Part shown: piece after piece, positions 1 to 10,432 of the stretch
Position numbering within the stretch: the first letter of the stretch is position 1
Layout of the letters: each line of letters opens with the position of its first letter
Made by a program: the position numbers and the translations under genes
The notes under the pieces: generated by a model
Told to the model about the DNA's origin: nothing
Seen by the model: only the letters and a program-made list of their open reading frames with translations
The model's database searches: none
Assembly (NCBI GenBank): GCA_963709765.1
Contig: CAVPXL010000005.1
Coordinates: forward strand, 372,001 to 436,000
Direction: 5' to 3'
From: Roseitranquillus sp963709765
Lineage (GTDB): Bacteria > Pseudomonadota > Alphaproteobacteria > Rhodobacterales > Rhodobacteraceae
DNA length: 64,000 bases

Positions 1-3
1 GCG

Positions 4-729
4 TCATATTTCGCCGCCAGACAGGGCCAGCGCATGCCCGTTGACCATGGCTGCGCCAGGGGATGCGAGCCAGAGGGCGGCGGAGGCGACTTCGTCGGGG
101 GCGACGAGACGCCCGACGGGGTTGGTGGCGACCAGATGGGCGCGGGCCTTGTCCGGATCACGGCCTGTCGACCCGGCGATCGCCTCCACGGAGCGGTCGG
201 TCATGGGCGTGTCGATGAAGCCGGGGCAGAGCGCGTTGACGGTGATGCCCTTCGGCGCGACCTCCTTGGCGAGCGACCGCACGAGGCCGACGACGCCGTG
301 CTTGGCCGCGGCATAGGCGGCGATGTAGGGGTCGCCCTTGAGCCCCGCGGTGGAAGCCACGGCGATCAGCCGCCCGCCTGCCCCCATCCCCTCAAGCCCT
401 TGACGAAACGTGAGAAACACGCCGGTCAGGTTGACCGCCATGGTGTCGTTCCAGAAGCCGAGCGAGGTGCGGTGGAAGGGGGCGGCCCGGCCGTCGCCGG
501 CATTGGCCACGACGATGTCGCAGGGGCCGGCGGCGTCGAAGAGCGCCTTGACGGAAGCCTCGTCGGTGACGTCGGCGGTGATCGGGCGGATGCGCCGCCC
601 CTCGGCGGTTTCGTCCAGCGGTTGCTGGCGGCGGCCGGAGACGACGACCTCCATTCCGGCGTCGGCGAAGGCGTGGGCGATGGCCCGGCCGACCCCGGTT
701 CCGCCACCGGTGACGAGGGCGCGGGTCAT
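4..729 (-). CDS. SDR family NAD(P)-dependent oxidoreductase
   Basis: A 241-residue short-chain dehydrogenase. The N-terminal cofactor loop TGGGTGVG is at residues 7-14, an NAG motif sits near residue 93, and the catalytic Ser / Tyr-x3-Lys set (AST...YAAAK) follows. The ATG at 729 is chosen because GGAGG lies 8 bases upstream; the open frame continues further upstream but is low-complexity and unlike the family. The C-terminus (NGHALALSGGE) is typical of 3-hydroxyacyl or 3-oxoacyl reductases. It lies downstream, on the same strand, of the 2-aminobenzoyl-CoA/salicylyl-CoA hydroxylase, so a role in the same aromatic acyl-CoA catabolic route is a reasonable inference. The substrate cannot be told from the sequence. 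Confidence 0.85.
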   Translation of the reverse strand: MTRALVTGGGTGVGRAIAHAFADAGMEVVVSGRRQQPLDETAEGRRIRPITADVTDEASVKALFDAAGPCDIVVANAGDGRAAPFHRTSLGFWNDTMAVNLTGVFLTFRQGLEGMGAGGRLIAVASTAGLKGDPYIAAYAAAKHGVVGLVRSLAKEVAPKGITVNALCPGFIDTPMTDRSVEAIAGSTGRDPDKARAHLVATNPVGRLVAPDEVASAALWLASPGAAMVNGHALALSGGEI

Positions 730-1249
730 GCCCGGTTCCTCCGGAAATCGGGGTGATGCAACCCGTACACCCCCCGTACATACGCCTGTGCATACGCGCG
801 GTGACAGGATGCCGGGCGCGACGGACCGCCGGCCACGTCGCGGACGGGGCGAAACGAGCGGACCGCGTGGCGCCGCGCGGCGCCGCCGGGACGACGACAA
901 GTCGGCACGGAGGCCGCGCTGTGGTGCGCCTGCCGTAGGGCCGCCGGGGCCGGAGTCGGGGCAGAGAGCGCGGGGGGGTCACAGCGATGGAAGCCGCGCG
1001 CCGCGCCGGCGGGAGACCCGGGAAAGACGGGCGCGGAGGCGCGGCGATGGTCGACCCGTCGCGCGGGCGTCGAGGGCCGGGCGACGGGCGCGCGAGGCGG
1101 CGTCGGTCGCGCGCAGGCGCGGCGGGGAGGCGGCGTCGGTCGCGCGCAGGCGCGGCGAAGCGGAAGCGCGGGCCCGCCGCCCTCGGACCGGACCGGATCG
1201 GGCGGTGCGGCGCGACCCGGCCGGGCGACGCGGGACGTGGCGGGACGGG
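730..1249. other. GC-rich intergenic gap with 33-bp tandem repeat
   Basis: About 520 bases between the SDR and the hydroxylase gene hold no convincing gene. Open frames here are low-complexity Arg/Ala/Pro translations. Two near-identical 31-base copies start at 1094 and 1127 (period 33). The composition is extremely G+C rich, with many short gcg/cgg repeats. Confidence 0.6.
1094..1157. repeat. Two-copy 33-bp tandem repeat
   Basis: Bases 1094-1124 and 1127-1157 are identical (gaggcggcgtcggtcgcgcg, then caggcgcggcg) and are separated by 2 bases. The repeat lies in non-coding GC-rich sequence. Confidence 0.8.
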
Positions 1250-3544
<2,295 letters not shown>

Positions 3545-4006
3545 CCCGCCCTCCTTCGGATGTCAGTTGCGGGGAGGTTAGGACGGAGGTGGCTTCTATT
3601 TCAAGTATGAAATATCGAGGCGTGAAAGGAACCTCTCGCATGATGAGGCCCGTCGCCGTCGGCTTGACCCCTCGATCCCGGCGCGGATCGACAGACGCAT
3701 TCCCCGAGGCCAATGCGACATCGGCAGGCGCGCAGAGACGGTCAGACGCGTGCGCAGCGTCGTCATTTCCGTCCGTCGCTCGAGGCGTTGCTCGAGGGCG
3801 TGATCCCCCTTCGGCCTGCGTGACGAGATCCTTGTAACTCGATTTCTTCCGGGACGCGGGGCCGCGGGACGCCGGCAGAGGCCGCGATGCGGAGGCGACG
3901 CAACGCCGGAGCCTTCCTCGACGTCGGCCCCCACGCGCCAGGGGCGGCATTGCCACCGGGCTGCGCCCATGCGATCTTTTGAACTCCATCAGACAGCAGG
4001 CCCGCA
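3545..4006. other. Intergenic region between divergent genes
   Basis: About 460 bases separate the divergently transcribed hydroxylase and deoC genes. The only clear structure is the palindrome at 3597-3614. Open frames in the remainder have no recognisable family signature. Confidence 0.5.
3597..3614. promoter_or_regulatory. Candidate operator, perfect 18-bp palindrome
   Basis: The sequence TATTTCA-AGTA-TGAAATA is a perfect 7-bp inverted repeat around a 4-base centre. It is AT-rich inside very GC-rich DNA and sits about 53 bases upstream of the hydroxylase start codon. Size and symmetry fit a dimeric MarR- or TetR-type repressor site. No regulator gene is adjacent within the window. Confidence 0.55.
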
Positions 4007-4997
4007 ATGAGCCAGACCCTCACTTCGGATGTCCGTCCGCTGCACCCGGACCATATCGCGCGAAACCCCGGCACGCCGCTGGACCTCGACGTCGTGGCGG
4101 GGGTGCAGGCGAACACGTCCGCGATCGAACGGCGGGCCGCGACCATCTCCGGCCGCCGCTCGGTCAAGAAGGAATGGCAGGCGGCGTGGCTGCTCAGGGC
4201 GATCACGCTGATCGACCTGACCACGCTGGCGGGCGACGACACGCCGGGGCGCGTCCGCCGGCTCTGCGCCAAGGCGGCCAACCCGGTGCGCCAGGACATC
4301 CTCGACGCGCTCGGCATGGGGCCGATCACCACCGGCGCGGTCTGCGTCTACCACGACATGGTCGCGGTGGCCGTCGAGGCGCTGGAGGGGACGGGGGTGC
4401 CCGTTGCCGCCGTATCGACCGGGTTTCCCGCCGGGCTTTCGCCCCTGCACCTGCGGGTGTCCGAGATCGAGGGAGAGCGTGAAGGCGGGCGCCGCGGAGA
4501 TCGACATCGTGATCTCGCGCCGGCACGTCCTGACCGGCAACTGGCAGGCGCTCTACGACGAGATGCGCACGTTCCGCGAGGCCTGCGGCGCGGCGCATGT
4601 CAAGGCGATCCTGGCGACCGGCGAGCTCGGGAGCCTGCGCAACGTGGCCCGTGCCAGCCACGTCTGCATGATGGCGGGGGCCGACTTCATCAAGACCTCG
4701 ACCGGCAAGGAAAGCGTCAACGCGACCCTGCCCGTCACGCTGACCATGGTCCGCGCGATCCGTGAGTATCAGGCGCGCACCGGCCACCGGATCGGCTACA
4801 AGCCGGCGGGCGGCATCTCCAAGGCCAAGGACGCGCTGGTCTACCTGGCGCTGATGAAGGACGAGCTCGGCGACCGCTGGCTGCGCCCCGACCTCTTCCG
4901 CTTCGGCGCCTCGTCGCTTCTGGGCGACATCGAGCGGCAGCTGGAGCACCACGTGACGGGGCGGTATTCGGCGACGAACCGACATCCGATGGGATGA
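4007..4997 (+). CDS. deoC: Deoxyribose-phosphate aldolase (one apparent frameshift)
   Basis: DeoC cleaves 2-deoxy-D-ribose 5-phosphate to glyceraldehyde 3-phosphate and acetaldehyde. The first part (to about 4468) reads from MSQTLTSDVRP through STGFPAG and LRVSEIEG. The second part resumes in another frame as ESVKAGAAEIDIVISR, with the Schiff-base lysine region FIKTSTGK and KPAGGI. One extra G in the run at about 4464-4470 explains the break: removing it gives 329 codons, a normal length for long alphaproteobacterial DeoC. All active-site motifs survive, so a sequencing insertion is more likely than a dead gene. The acetaldehyde product fits the aldehyde dehydrogenase encoded just downstream at 5414. 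Confidence 0.85.
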
Positions 4998-5021
4998 TTG
5001 GGTGCTGCGCTGAAGAAGGTG

Positions 5022-5381
5022 CTAGTCGATGAAACCGATGGCCCGGGCAGTTGCCTTGGCACTAGAGCAATAGGCGATCCTTTGGTTCGACGTCTTGCCA
5101 TCCAGATCGGCACTTCCGCCATGCATCATGGTATTGAGATAGCTCGGAAAAGAAAGGTCGGCCGCCGCGGGCTGACTGGCAATGAAATCCTCGACCGCCC
5201 GTGGATCGTAAGAAAGGTCGCAAGGTTCCTCTGCAGCCAGAATGGAACTCAGTTTTGTGGCTAGTTGCAAAGCACTCGTTTCCTGGGCGTGAGCCGGCAA
5301 GATGGATGCTGCAGCAATCAGAGTGATCAACCGTATTATTGGAGTCCCAATTTCCGTGACTGAGTTATTTCGGAAGGGCAT
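5022..5381 (-). CDS. Small secreted hypothetical protein
   Basis: A 119-residue protein I do not recognise. Residues about 15-32 (IIRLITLIAAASILPAHA) form a signal peptide with an AHA-Q cleavage site, so the mature protein is probably periplasmic. Two cysteines (EEPCDLS and AYCSSA) could form a disulfide. The gene lies between deoC and the aldehyde dehydrogenase on the opposite strand and is visibly less GC-rich than either, which suggests a later insertion. Its start is only 32 bases from the dehydrogenase start, so the two promoters must overlap. Confidence 0.6.
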   Translation of the reverse strand: MPFRNNSVTEIGTPIIRLITLIAAASILPAHAQETSALQLATKLSSILAAEEPCDLSYDPRAVEDFIASQPAAADLSFPSYLNTMMHGGSADLDGKTSNQRIAYCSSAKATARAIGFID

Positions 5382-5413
5382 TCGACTCGACCCTATACTT
5401 GGGAGTGACTGAA

Positions 5414-7726
5414 GTGAACGTCCGCGACATCTTTGAAACCATGGAATACGGCCCCGCGCCCGAAGGCACCAAGGAAGCGATGGCGTGGCTCGACGGCCAC
5501 GACCGCAAGTTCGGCTGCTTCATCGACGGCGTCTTCACCGCGCCCGGCGAGACCTTCGCGAGCCGCAATCCGGCCACCGGCGCGGAGCTGGCGCAGGTCA
5601 CCCAGGCGACGCAGGGCGACGTAGACGCGGCGGTGAAGGCGGCGCGCAAGGCGCAAGGCGACTGGGCGAAGGACGGGGCGGCGCGGGCGCGGGTGCTCTA
5701 CGCGCTGGCGCGGATGGTGCAGAAGCAGTCGCGGCTGTTCGCGGTGCTCGAGACGCTCGACAACGGCAAGCCGATCCGCGAGAGCCGCGACATCGACGTG
5801 CCGCTCGTCGCGCGGCACTTCTACTACCACGCCGGCATGGCGCAGCTCATGGCCGACACGCTGTCCGATCGCGCGCCGCTCGGCGTGTGCGGACAGGTGA
5901 TTCCCTGGAACTTCCCGTTGCTGATGCTGTCGTGGAAGATCGCGCCGGCGCTGGCGATGGGCAACACCGTCGTTCTGAAGCCGGCCGAGTACACGTCGCT
6001 GACCGCCCTGCTCTTCGCCGAGATCTGTGCCGAGGCCGGGGTGCCGAAGGGCGTGGTGAACATCGTGACCGGGGACGGCGCGGTGGGCCGGACGATCGTC
6101 GAGCACGAGGGCATCGACAAGGTGGCCTTCACCGGCTCGACGGCCGTGGGCCGGGCGATCCGAGAAACGACGGCGGGCTCGGGCAAGTCGCTGACGCTCG
6201 AACTGGGCGGCAAGTCGCCCTACGTCGTGTTCGACGACGCGGATCTCGACAGCGCCATCGAGGGGCTGGTCGACGCGATCTGGTTCAACCAGGGGCAGGT
6301 CTGCTGCGCGGGCTCGCGCCTGCTGGTGCAGGAAAGCATCGCCGAGGATTTCTACGAGCGGCTGCGCGCGCGCATGGCGACGCTGCGCATCGGCGACCCG
6401 CTCGACAAGGCGATCGACGTCGGCGCGATGGTCGACCCGGTGCAGCGCGATCAGGTGCGCGGCATGGTCGAGAGCGCGGGCGGCGACGTGTTCCAGGTCG
6501 ATACGGCGATGCCGGAGGGCGGGTGTTTCTACCCGCCGACGCTCATCACCGGGCTGAGCCAGTCGGACCGGCTGATGCAGGAGGAGATCTTCGGGCCGGT
6601 CCTCGTCTCCACCACGTTCCGCACACCCGCGGAGGCCGTGCAGCTGGCGAACGACACGCGCTATGGCCTCGCGGCGACCGTGTGGACCGAGAACGTCAAC
6701 CTGGCGCTCGACATCGCGCCCAAGCTGGCGGCGGGCATCGTCTGGGTCAACGCGACGAACCTCTTCGACGCGGCGGCGCCGTTCGGCGGAATGCGCGAGA
6801 GCGGGTTCGGGCGCGAAGGCGGCTGGGCAGGGCTCGACGCCTATACGCGGCCTGCGCAGGCGCCCCGCCCCGCAAAGCCGGTGGCGGCGGTGGAGGCGCC
6901 CAAGGAGGCGAAGGCCGAGGGCATCGACCGCACCGCGAAGCTCTATGTGGGGGGCAAGCAGGCGCGGCCGGACGGCGGCTATTCGCGGGCCGTCTGGTCG
7001 GCGAAAGGCAAGCTTCTGGGTCATGCGGGGCTGGCCAATCGCAAGGATGTTCGCAATGCGGTCGAGGTGGCGCGGGCGACCGCCGGCTGGTCCCGGACGA
7101 CGGGGCACGCACGCGCGCAGATCCTCTATTACATGGCCGAGAACCTCGCGGCGCGGGCCGATGAGTTCGCCGCGCGGCTGCACGACCTGACCGGGAGGAA
7201 GGGCGAGGCCGAGGTGGCGGCGAGCGTCGACCGGCTCTTCACCTGCGCGGCCTGGGCCGACAAGCTCGACGGGCGCGCGGCAGGTGTGCCGCTGCGCGGT
7301 GTCGCGCTGGCCATGAACGAGCCGGTGGGTGTGATCGGTATGCTTTGCCCGGACGCACAGCCGCTGCTGGGCCTCGTTGGCGCGATCGGGCCGGCGCTGG
7401 CCATGGGCAACCGGGTGGTCGCGGTGGCGAGCCAGCCGTTTCCGCTGGCGGCGACGGATTTCTACCAGGTGCTCGACACGTCGGACGTGCCGAAAGGGGC
7501 GGTCAGCATCCTGACCGGCGATCATGCGGAGCTGGCGCCGACGCTGGCGGGACATCTGGACGTGGACGCCCTCTGGTCGTTCGGACCGGCCGACGCGGCG
7601 GTGATCGAGCGCGAGAGCGCGGGCAATGTCAAGCGCACCTGGACGGGCGGCTCGCCGGACGATGTGGCCGGCGCGTTGCGCCAGGCGGTCGAGGTCAAGA
7701 CGATCTGGATCCCCTACGGCGAATAG
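5414..7726 (+). CDS. Aldehyde dehydrogenase, double-domain type
   Basis: A 770-residue protein. Residues 1-490 are a complete NAD(P)-dependent aldehyde dehydrogenase, with general base Glu263 (LELGGKSP), catalytic Cys297 (GQVCCAG) and a FTGSTAVG cofactor motif. Residues about 510-770 are a second, degenerate aldehyde dehydrogenase-like domain without the catalytic cysteine. A GTG at 5414 is chosen as start because GGAG lies 8 bases upstream and it gives MNVRDIFETMEYGPAP, the family's usual beginning. The position next to deoC suggests it oxidises the acetaldehyde released from deoxyribose phosphate; this is inference from context. Confidence 0.85.
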   Translation: MNVRDIFETMEYGPAPEGTKEAMAWLDGHDRKFGCFIDGVFTAPGETFASRNPATGAELAQVTQATQGDVDAAVKAARKAQGDWAKDGAARARVLYALARMVQKQSRLFAVLETLDNGKPIRESRDIDVPLVARHFYYHAGMAQLMADTLSDRAPLGVCGQVIPWNFPLLMLSWKIAPALAMGNTVVLKPAEYTSLTALLFAEICAEAGVPKGVVNIVTGDGAVGRTIVEHEGIDKVAFTGSTAVGRAIRETTAGSGKSLTLELGGKSPYVVFDDADLDSAIEGLVDAIWFNQGQVCCAGSRLLVQESIAEDFYERLRARMATLRIGDPLDKAIDVGAMVDPVQRDQVRGMVESAGGDVFQVDTAMPEGGCFYPPTLITGLSQSDRLMQEEIFGPVLVSTTFRTPAEAVQLANDTRYGLAATVWTENVNLALDIAPKLAAGIVWVNATNLFDAAAPFGGMRESGFGREGGWAGLDAYTRPAQAPRPAKPVAAVEAPKEAKAEGIDRTAKLYVGGKQARPDGGYSRAVWSAKGKLLGHAGLANRKDVRNAVEVARATAGWSRTTGHARAQILYYMAENLAARADEFAARLHDLTGRKGEAEVAASVDRLFTCAAWADKLDGRAAGVPLRGVALAMNEPVGVIGMLCPDAQPLLGLVGAIGPALAMGNRVVAVASQPFPLAATDFYQVLDTSDVPKGAVSILTGDHAELAPTLAGHLDVDALWSFGPADAAVIERESAGNVKRTWTGGSPDDVAGALRQAVEVKTIWIPYGE

Positions 7727-7930
7727 GTCGCGCACAAGGGTTGCGAAAGCGGCGTGAAATCAGGCCGGGTTCAGATGTCGTGAGACCCTGCCGCCCGGCC
7801 GAGACCGGGCGGTCGCGCGCGGACACGCCAACCCGGGCCGGGCAGACGACGCGCTCCGCAGGGTGCCGGGCGCGCGGACCTCGCGCGAATGTTCGTTGGC
7901 ATCACTGGCCCGTCGCGAGAGCCTTGGGCA

Positions 7931-8131
7931 ATGTCAGATCGACGCATCTTGATGATCGGCCTCGCCGGGACGGCACTGACGGGCCTTTGCTGCTTCACCC
8001 CGCTGCTCGGCCTCGTGCCGGGTGTGGCCGGATTGTCGGCGGTGCTGGGCTGGGCCGACATGATCCTTCTGCCGCTTCTGGCCGCGTTCGTCGCATTGAG
8101 CGTCCATGCGCTGACGAGGCGCGGGGCATGA
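7931..8131 (+). CDS. merF: MerF-like mercury transport protein
   Basis: A 66-residue inner-membrane protein with two hydrophobic helices. A vicinal cysteine pair in helix 1 (TGLCCFTP) is followed by GVAGLSAVLGW and LLPLLAAF, the MerF pattern for passing Hg(II) across the membrane. MerF proteins are about 70-80 residues. The start is the MSDRR methionine; a longer frame to 7889 lacks a good ribosome site. The stop overlaps the next gene's start (ATGA), so the two are translationally coupled. No merR, merA, merP or merT is present in the window. Confidence 0.75.
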   Translation: MSDRRILMIGLAGTALTGLCCFTPLLGLVPGVAGLSAVLGWADMILLPLLAAFVALSVHALTRRGA

Positions 8132-8337
8132 CCGTGACGCGCTCAACTCTGACCTGCCCGAAATGCGGCGATGCGCGCGCGTTCGAGATGCCGACCGACG
8201 CCTGCCAGTTCTTCCACGAATGCCCGGCCTGTGGCGCAATCGTGCGCCCCGAGCCCGGCGATTGCTGCGTGTTCTGCTCCTACGGCGATGTGCCCTGTCC
8301 GCCAGTCCAGGCGGGCGACGGGTGCTGTGGCGCCTAG
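8128..8337 (+). CDS. GDCCVxC-domain small metal-binding protein
   Basis: A 69-residue cysteine-rich protein with two zinc-ribbon-like CxxC knuckles (CPKCG and CPACG) followed by the family signature GDCCVFCSYGD and a terminal CC pair. The family is recognised as GDCCVxC-domain (seleno)proteins; its function is unknown but it co-occurs with mercury and metal genes. Here cysteines, not selenocysteine, occupy the motif. It overlaps merF by ATGA and meets the DUF3775 gene tail to tail with a 4-base overlap at CTAG. Confidence 0.75.
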   Translation: MTVTRSTLTCPKCGDARAFEMPTDACQFFHECPACGAIVRPEPGDCCVFCSYGDVPCPPVQAGDGCCGA

Positions 8338-8771
8338 AGACGCCCGATCTCGTATTCCTCGCAGGAAAAGCCCAGCGCGGCGTAGCCCTCGTCGAGGTAG
8401 TCACCGAGAAGAGGCGTACCCGTCAGATAGGCCGCGAAGGACGACGAGACGGTGTTCTTCGCCTCGCGCAGCGCCTCGTCCCACTCGGAGACGTCGTAAT
8501 CGTCGCGCCCGAGCCAGAGCATCGCCAGAAGTTCGGCGTGCTGATCGGTGTTGAGGGCCTCGATGGCCTCGGTCAGCTCCTGCAGGGTGGGGTCGTCGGC
8601 GAAATCCTCGAGGATGTCCACGTCGCCGTCGTCGGAGGGGTTGGAGCCGCTGTCGGGATCGTCGGGCGCGACCTTGGCGTCGAGCTCCTTGGCCTTCACG
8701 ATGATGAAGCAGACCTGTTCGGGATCGATCGTGACCGGATCGACGGGCAGTTCGGGATCGGCGCGCAGCAT
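8334..8771 (-). CDS. DUF3775 domain-containing protein
   Basis: A 145-residue acidic cytoplasmic protein matching the DUF3775 pattern: an N-terminal VCFIIVKAKELDAKV block, an acidic linker, and a helical half with LTEAIEALN, AELLAMLWLGR and the ending LGFSCEEYEIGRL. The start at 8771 has GAGG 7 bases upstream; the open frame is longer but its extension is low-complexity. Function unknown; conserved in Rhodobacteraceae and relatives. Confidence 0.8.
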   Translation of the reverse strand: MLRADPELPVDPVTIDPEQVCFIIVKAKELDAKVAPDDPDSGSNPSDDGDVDILEDFADDPTLQELTEAIEALNTDQHAELLAMLWLGRDDYDVSEWDEALREAKNTVSSSFAAYLTGTPLLGDYLDEGYAALGFSCEEYEIGRL

Positions 8772-8851
8772 GGGAAAACCTCGTGTCGGGATCTTTTCCG
8801 AGCCGTAGCCCCGCCGCGCCGCCGCCGACATGATCTGCGTCAGATCCGCCG

Positions 8852-9421
8852 TCAGGGGCGGCGGCGGAACCGCGCGACGACCGGGTCGAGAAACGTCATC
8901 CGCAAGAGCCGGAGCAGCGCCATCAGCAGGACCACGAGCAGCACCAGCCCGACGAGCGCGACCACCGCGCGCCACGGGAAGATACTGGCGTCGGGGCCGT
9001 CGACCGCGCGGACGGCCACCGCGTTGGGGAAGATCGAGAGCCACTCGCTGCGCCAGCCGTAATGGCGCACGAGGACCCATTGCGGCGCCTCGCGGGTCGA
9101 GACGAGATCCTGGGCGTGGGTCTGCAGATTCGCGGAGTTGAACTTGAGGTAGGGCGGCCAGCCCCAGCCGGTATCCTCGTTGCGGTAGACCATCGGCGCC
9201 CCGTCGGGGCGGATCGACTCGATGAAGCGCACGTCACGGCTTTCGCGCGTGGCCGAGCCCGCGTCGGACTGCGCCCAGAACCAGGTGTTGTTGCCGAAAT
9301 CCACGCGGCGGACGTCGGTATTCACGATCCGCACCACGTCGTTCTGCGGCAGCGTGTAATGCAGAACGCCCGCGACGAGAATCACGAGCAGGGCGATGAC
9401 GGCGAAATTCACATATCTCAT
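8852..9421 (-). CDS. DUF1523 family membrane protein
   Basis: A 189-residue protein with an N-terminal transmembrane helix (residues 4-22), a periplasmic domain with the family motifs HYTLPQNDVVRI, RRVDFG, YRNEDTGW and RHYGWRSE, and a second helix near residues 150-172 followed by a basic tail. This is the DUF1523 layout; function unknown. The start is MRYVNF by family comparison; MIGAMRY four codons upstream (9433) is possible. A conserved single gene with no operon partner. Confidence 0.8.
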   Translation of the reverse strand: MRYVNFAVIALLVILVAGVLHYTLPQNDVVRIVNTDVRRVDFGNNTWFWAQSDAGSATRESRDVRFIESIRPDGAPMVYRNEDTGWGWPPYLKFNSANLQTHAQDLVSTREAPQWVLVRHYGWRSEWLSIFPNAVAVRAVDGPDASIFPWRAVVALVGLVLLVVLLMALLRLLRMTFLDPVVARFRRRP

Positions 9422-9471
9422 GGCGCCGATCATACGCGACGCGCCCGGCGGGGGCGAGGGGCGCGTGCCGG

Positions 9472-10248
9472 TCAGCCGATGACGGCGCGAACCAGGTCGC
9501 TCTCGGGGTCGGCGAGCGGCGCGATCACGTCGAAATGGTGCCGGCCCGGCGCGACGTGGAGCGGCACGCCCCACGCCTCGGCGAGCCAGCGCGCCTGATC
9601 GAGGAAAGCCGGGCGCTCGTCCGCGCCGACCCAGATCGTCGTCGGGACCGGGCGGGACCGCGCCGCGAGGGCGGGGCTTTCGGCACGGGCCTCGTCGGGA
9701 TCGAGCCGCAGGTCGTCGTTCATGCCGGTCTCGATGAGCGGACGCAGGTCCGCAAGCGGAGAGATCGGCACGCAGCGCACCAGACGGTCCGCGACGGCGA
9801 GACCGACATCCGCCTGCAGCATGCGCGCGACGAGGTGGCCGCCCGCCGAATGCCCGGTGAGCGCGACCGGCCCGTCAACCTCGGCGGCGGCGGCGTCGAC
9901 AGCGCGCGCGATCTGCGCCGTGATCCGTGCGATGCGCGCTTCGGGCGCAAGAGTATAGGAGGGCATCGCGACGGCCCAGCCACGGCGCATCGGCCCTTCG
10001 GCAAGGTGCGACCACGTTTGGCGGCCGAAGGCGCGCCAGTATCCGCCGTGGACAAAGACCACGAGGCCACGCGGGGCGTCGTCCGGAAGGAAGAGGTCGA
10101 AACGCTCCCGCTCCGCCGGTCCGTAGGCCAGATCGAGCCGGGCGCGGCTGCGGGCTCGGAACCCGGCCGCCGCCTCTTCCCAGGCGGGGGGGAACTCGTC
10201 GGCGCCCGGGATGTAGGCGGCATTGGCGTAGGCGTCGTCGTTTTTCAC
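9472..10248 (-). CDS. Alpha/beta hydrolase, kynurenine formamidase-like esterase
   Basis: A 258-residue alpha/beta hydrolase. The oxyanion-hole motif HGGYW and nucleophile elbow GHSAGGH are clear, and a late Asp (GADE) and His (GRHHFDV) complete the triad. HGGYW is typical of the arylformamidase/esterase branch, so hydrolysis of N-formylkynurenine or a similar small ester is possible but not provable here. The start is a GTG at 10248, giving VKNDDAYANAAYIPGADEFP, with AAGGA 6 bases upstream. The neighbours give no pathway hint. Confidence 0.75.
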   Translation of the reverse strand: MKNDDAYANAAYIPGADEFPPAWEEAAAGFRARSRARLDLAYGPAERERFDLFLPDDAPRGLVVFVHGGYWRAFGRQTWSHLAEGPMRRGWAVAMPSYTLAPEARIARITAQIARAVDAAAAEVDGPVALTGHSAGGHLVARMLQADVGLAVADRLVRCVPISPLADLRPLIETGMNDDLRLDPDEARAESPALAARSRPVPTTIWVGADERPAFLDQARWLAEAWGVPLHVAPGRHHFDVIAPLADPESDLVRAVIG

Positions 10249-10432
10249 ACGTATTCCTTGTTCTTGATCTTCAGCATTCGCCAAATGGGATGATTCAAGG
10301 TATCCTGAATCATGGCCCTGATCGATGGAGACGCCAATTTCCGGCGCAACGTCGCCCCCTGAGCCGACATATCTCCGCCCTGTCGGTCCGGGCCATTTCG
10401 CAATCGTGCGTCTGGTATCGGAGTAATTCGTC

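Noticed and set aside
5393..7735. A 780-codon open frame antisense to the aldehyde dehydrogenase
   Set aside because: Arg/His/Leu-rich shadow translation without domains. The plus-strand gene has all catalytic residues.
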